From Phlebotomus papatasi (taxonomy: Eukaryota; Arthropoda; Insecta; Diptera; Psychodidae): a stretch of 64,000 nt of DNA. The notes under the pieces were generated by a model. The model searched no databases and was not told where the DNA came from. It was given only the letters and a program-made list of their open reading frames with translations. Location of the stretch: positions 15,934,001-15,998,000 of the forward strand of contig NC_077222.1 of assembly GCF_024763615.1 (NCBI RefSeq), read 5' to 3'. Each line of letters opens with the position of its first letter. The first letter of the stretch is position 1. Below are positions 63,189 to 64,000 of the stretch, piece after piece. Both the position numbers and the translations under genes were made by a program.

Positions 63189-63338
63189 ATGCCCAACGCA
63201 CAATAACTTTTGTTTGTAAACATGTTTTCAAAATTCCCCATGAGAGTGAACGAGATGAATAGATCTAGATCTCACTCACTCTCATTGAAATGTCAAAAAC
63301 ATGTTTACCAAACAAAAGTTATTGTGCGATGGGCATTA
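63189..63338. repeat. Foldback hairpin (150 bp)
   Basis: AATGCCCAACGCACAATAAC (continuing TTTTGTTT) is mirrored by AAACAAAAGTTATTGTGCGA followed by TGGGCATT. Arms of about 65 bp surround a short centre with AGATCTAGATCT. Confidence 0.8.
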
Positions 63339-64000
63339 TCATCAAATTCAAAGGAAAGGTTAGCAAGAACCGTTTTAAACTGCACAAACGTCAAATGAAA
63401 ATTGTACGTCAATGATCAAAACACTATTTGGACAAACTTATTTTGACGTTTAATCGGTTTCAAACTGTTCTTACTCATCCCTGTTTCAAAGTATCAAAGC
63501 TTTCAAACCTTTAGCCAATAAGAGAACGAAACAGGACTCAAATATTTTGTGGAAATAAATATTTTAGTTTCATTGCGTTTCCTTATTGGTTAGAGCTTAA
63601 AAGCATTCAATATTTTAGCCAATCAGAGAATACGATGGTACTAAAATATTCCATTAGAAATTATTTTAAAATTCTTTTGCAAAATGACGTATTTTGCTTC
63701 ATTAAAAATAATAATAAGATTTTTAAAAATAATAGAGTACTAATATTTTAAATATTTTCTTGATAAAAATTGTAAAAATATCAAATATTGATAAGGTCAA
63801 GATACTTCATGCGATTAATTAGTATCAATTTCATATCGTTCCAGATTGTAAATTTTTTCGCTCTATGCTTTCTTACTTACGTCAAATCATGTCAAAATGC
63901 CTCATAATGATACATTTTCTTTCTTTTTTTTTAAATATAGCGATAAAGATTTGTAAATTAAAATTTATATAAAATAAAATTAGAAACATATCAATAAGGC
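63339..64000. other. Gene-free right edge
   Basis: Repeated words such as AGCCAATAAGAGAA, CCTTATTGGTTAGAG and TAGCCAATCAGAGAA at 63510-63630 suggest a small local inverted repeat. No gene. Confidence 0.4.

Noticed and set aside
1..64000. CRISPR arrays, operons or other prokaryotic systems
   Set aside because: No direct-repeat/spacer array exists; introns and poly(A) signals show eukaryotic DNA.

Overview
The window is eukaryotic, AT-rich genomic DNA. It has GT-AG introns, AATAAA signals, animal gene families and a dense load of short inverted-repeat transposons. The proteins look insect-like. Gene size, base composition and the abundance of MITEs suggest a dipteran, probably a nematoceran such as a sand fly or a relative. 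That placement is inference; the genus cannot be fixed from the sequence.

Six protein-coding genes are well supported, all in the left 48.5 kb. (1) The 3' end of a CD36/scavenger-receptor-B gene, + strand, 1441-3199; its 5' exons are not visible. (2) A large SNF2-type helicase gene of the ARIP4/RAD54L2 branch, - strand, 36606 to 12316. It has five coding exons, four introns of 4.2-4.7 kb, a probable non-coding first exon and a reconstructed length of about 2214 residues. (3) NDUFB7 (complex I B18 subunit), - strand, 37877-37317, just upstream of ARIP4 on the same strand. (4) A NEK-like kinase, + strand, 38176-42424, head to head with NDUFB7 across about 300 bp. (5) The U2 snRNP A' gene, - strand, 43514-42486, tail to tail with the kinase, with probably overlapping 3' ends. 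(6) An F-box/leucine-rich-repeat gene, + strand, 47167-48486. Exon joins were checked by reading phase and, for ARIP4, NDUFB7 and U2A', by continuity with the known family sequence.

The rest is introns and intergenic DNA packed with non-autonomous elements. Several superfamily-type signatures can be read directly: TA-flanked inverted-repeat elements (Tc1/mariner- or pogo-like), TTAA-flanked ones (piggyBac-like), an element with 8-bp target duplications at two sites (hAT-like), a TAA-flanked foldback (Harbinger-like), two copies of a tRNA-derived SINE, one LTR with promoter and poly(A) signal, and a decayed gag zinc-knuckle fragment. Many are nested, most clearly at 34.8-35.6 kb, 15.7-17.2 kb, 19.4-20.6 kb and 34.1-34.5 kb. 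There is also a 31-bp AT-rich minisatellite (6.78-7.64 kb) and an array of GGTAAGT words (46.5-46.7 kb).

From 48.7 kb to the right edge no confident gene is seen. This stretch is T-rich on the + strand in long blocks and carries many dispersed GAGGTTA/TAACCTC words between about 51.9 and 61.2 kb. A possible 3'-terminal exon at 62275-62311 hints at a + strand gene with very long introns, but this is weak. No tRNA, rRNA, CRISPR array or prokaryotic feature was found. No coherent new multi-gene system was found; the most unusual things are the repeat architecture, the helicase insertion and the kinase HRD change.
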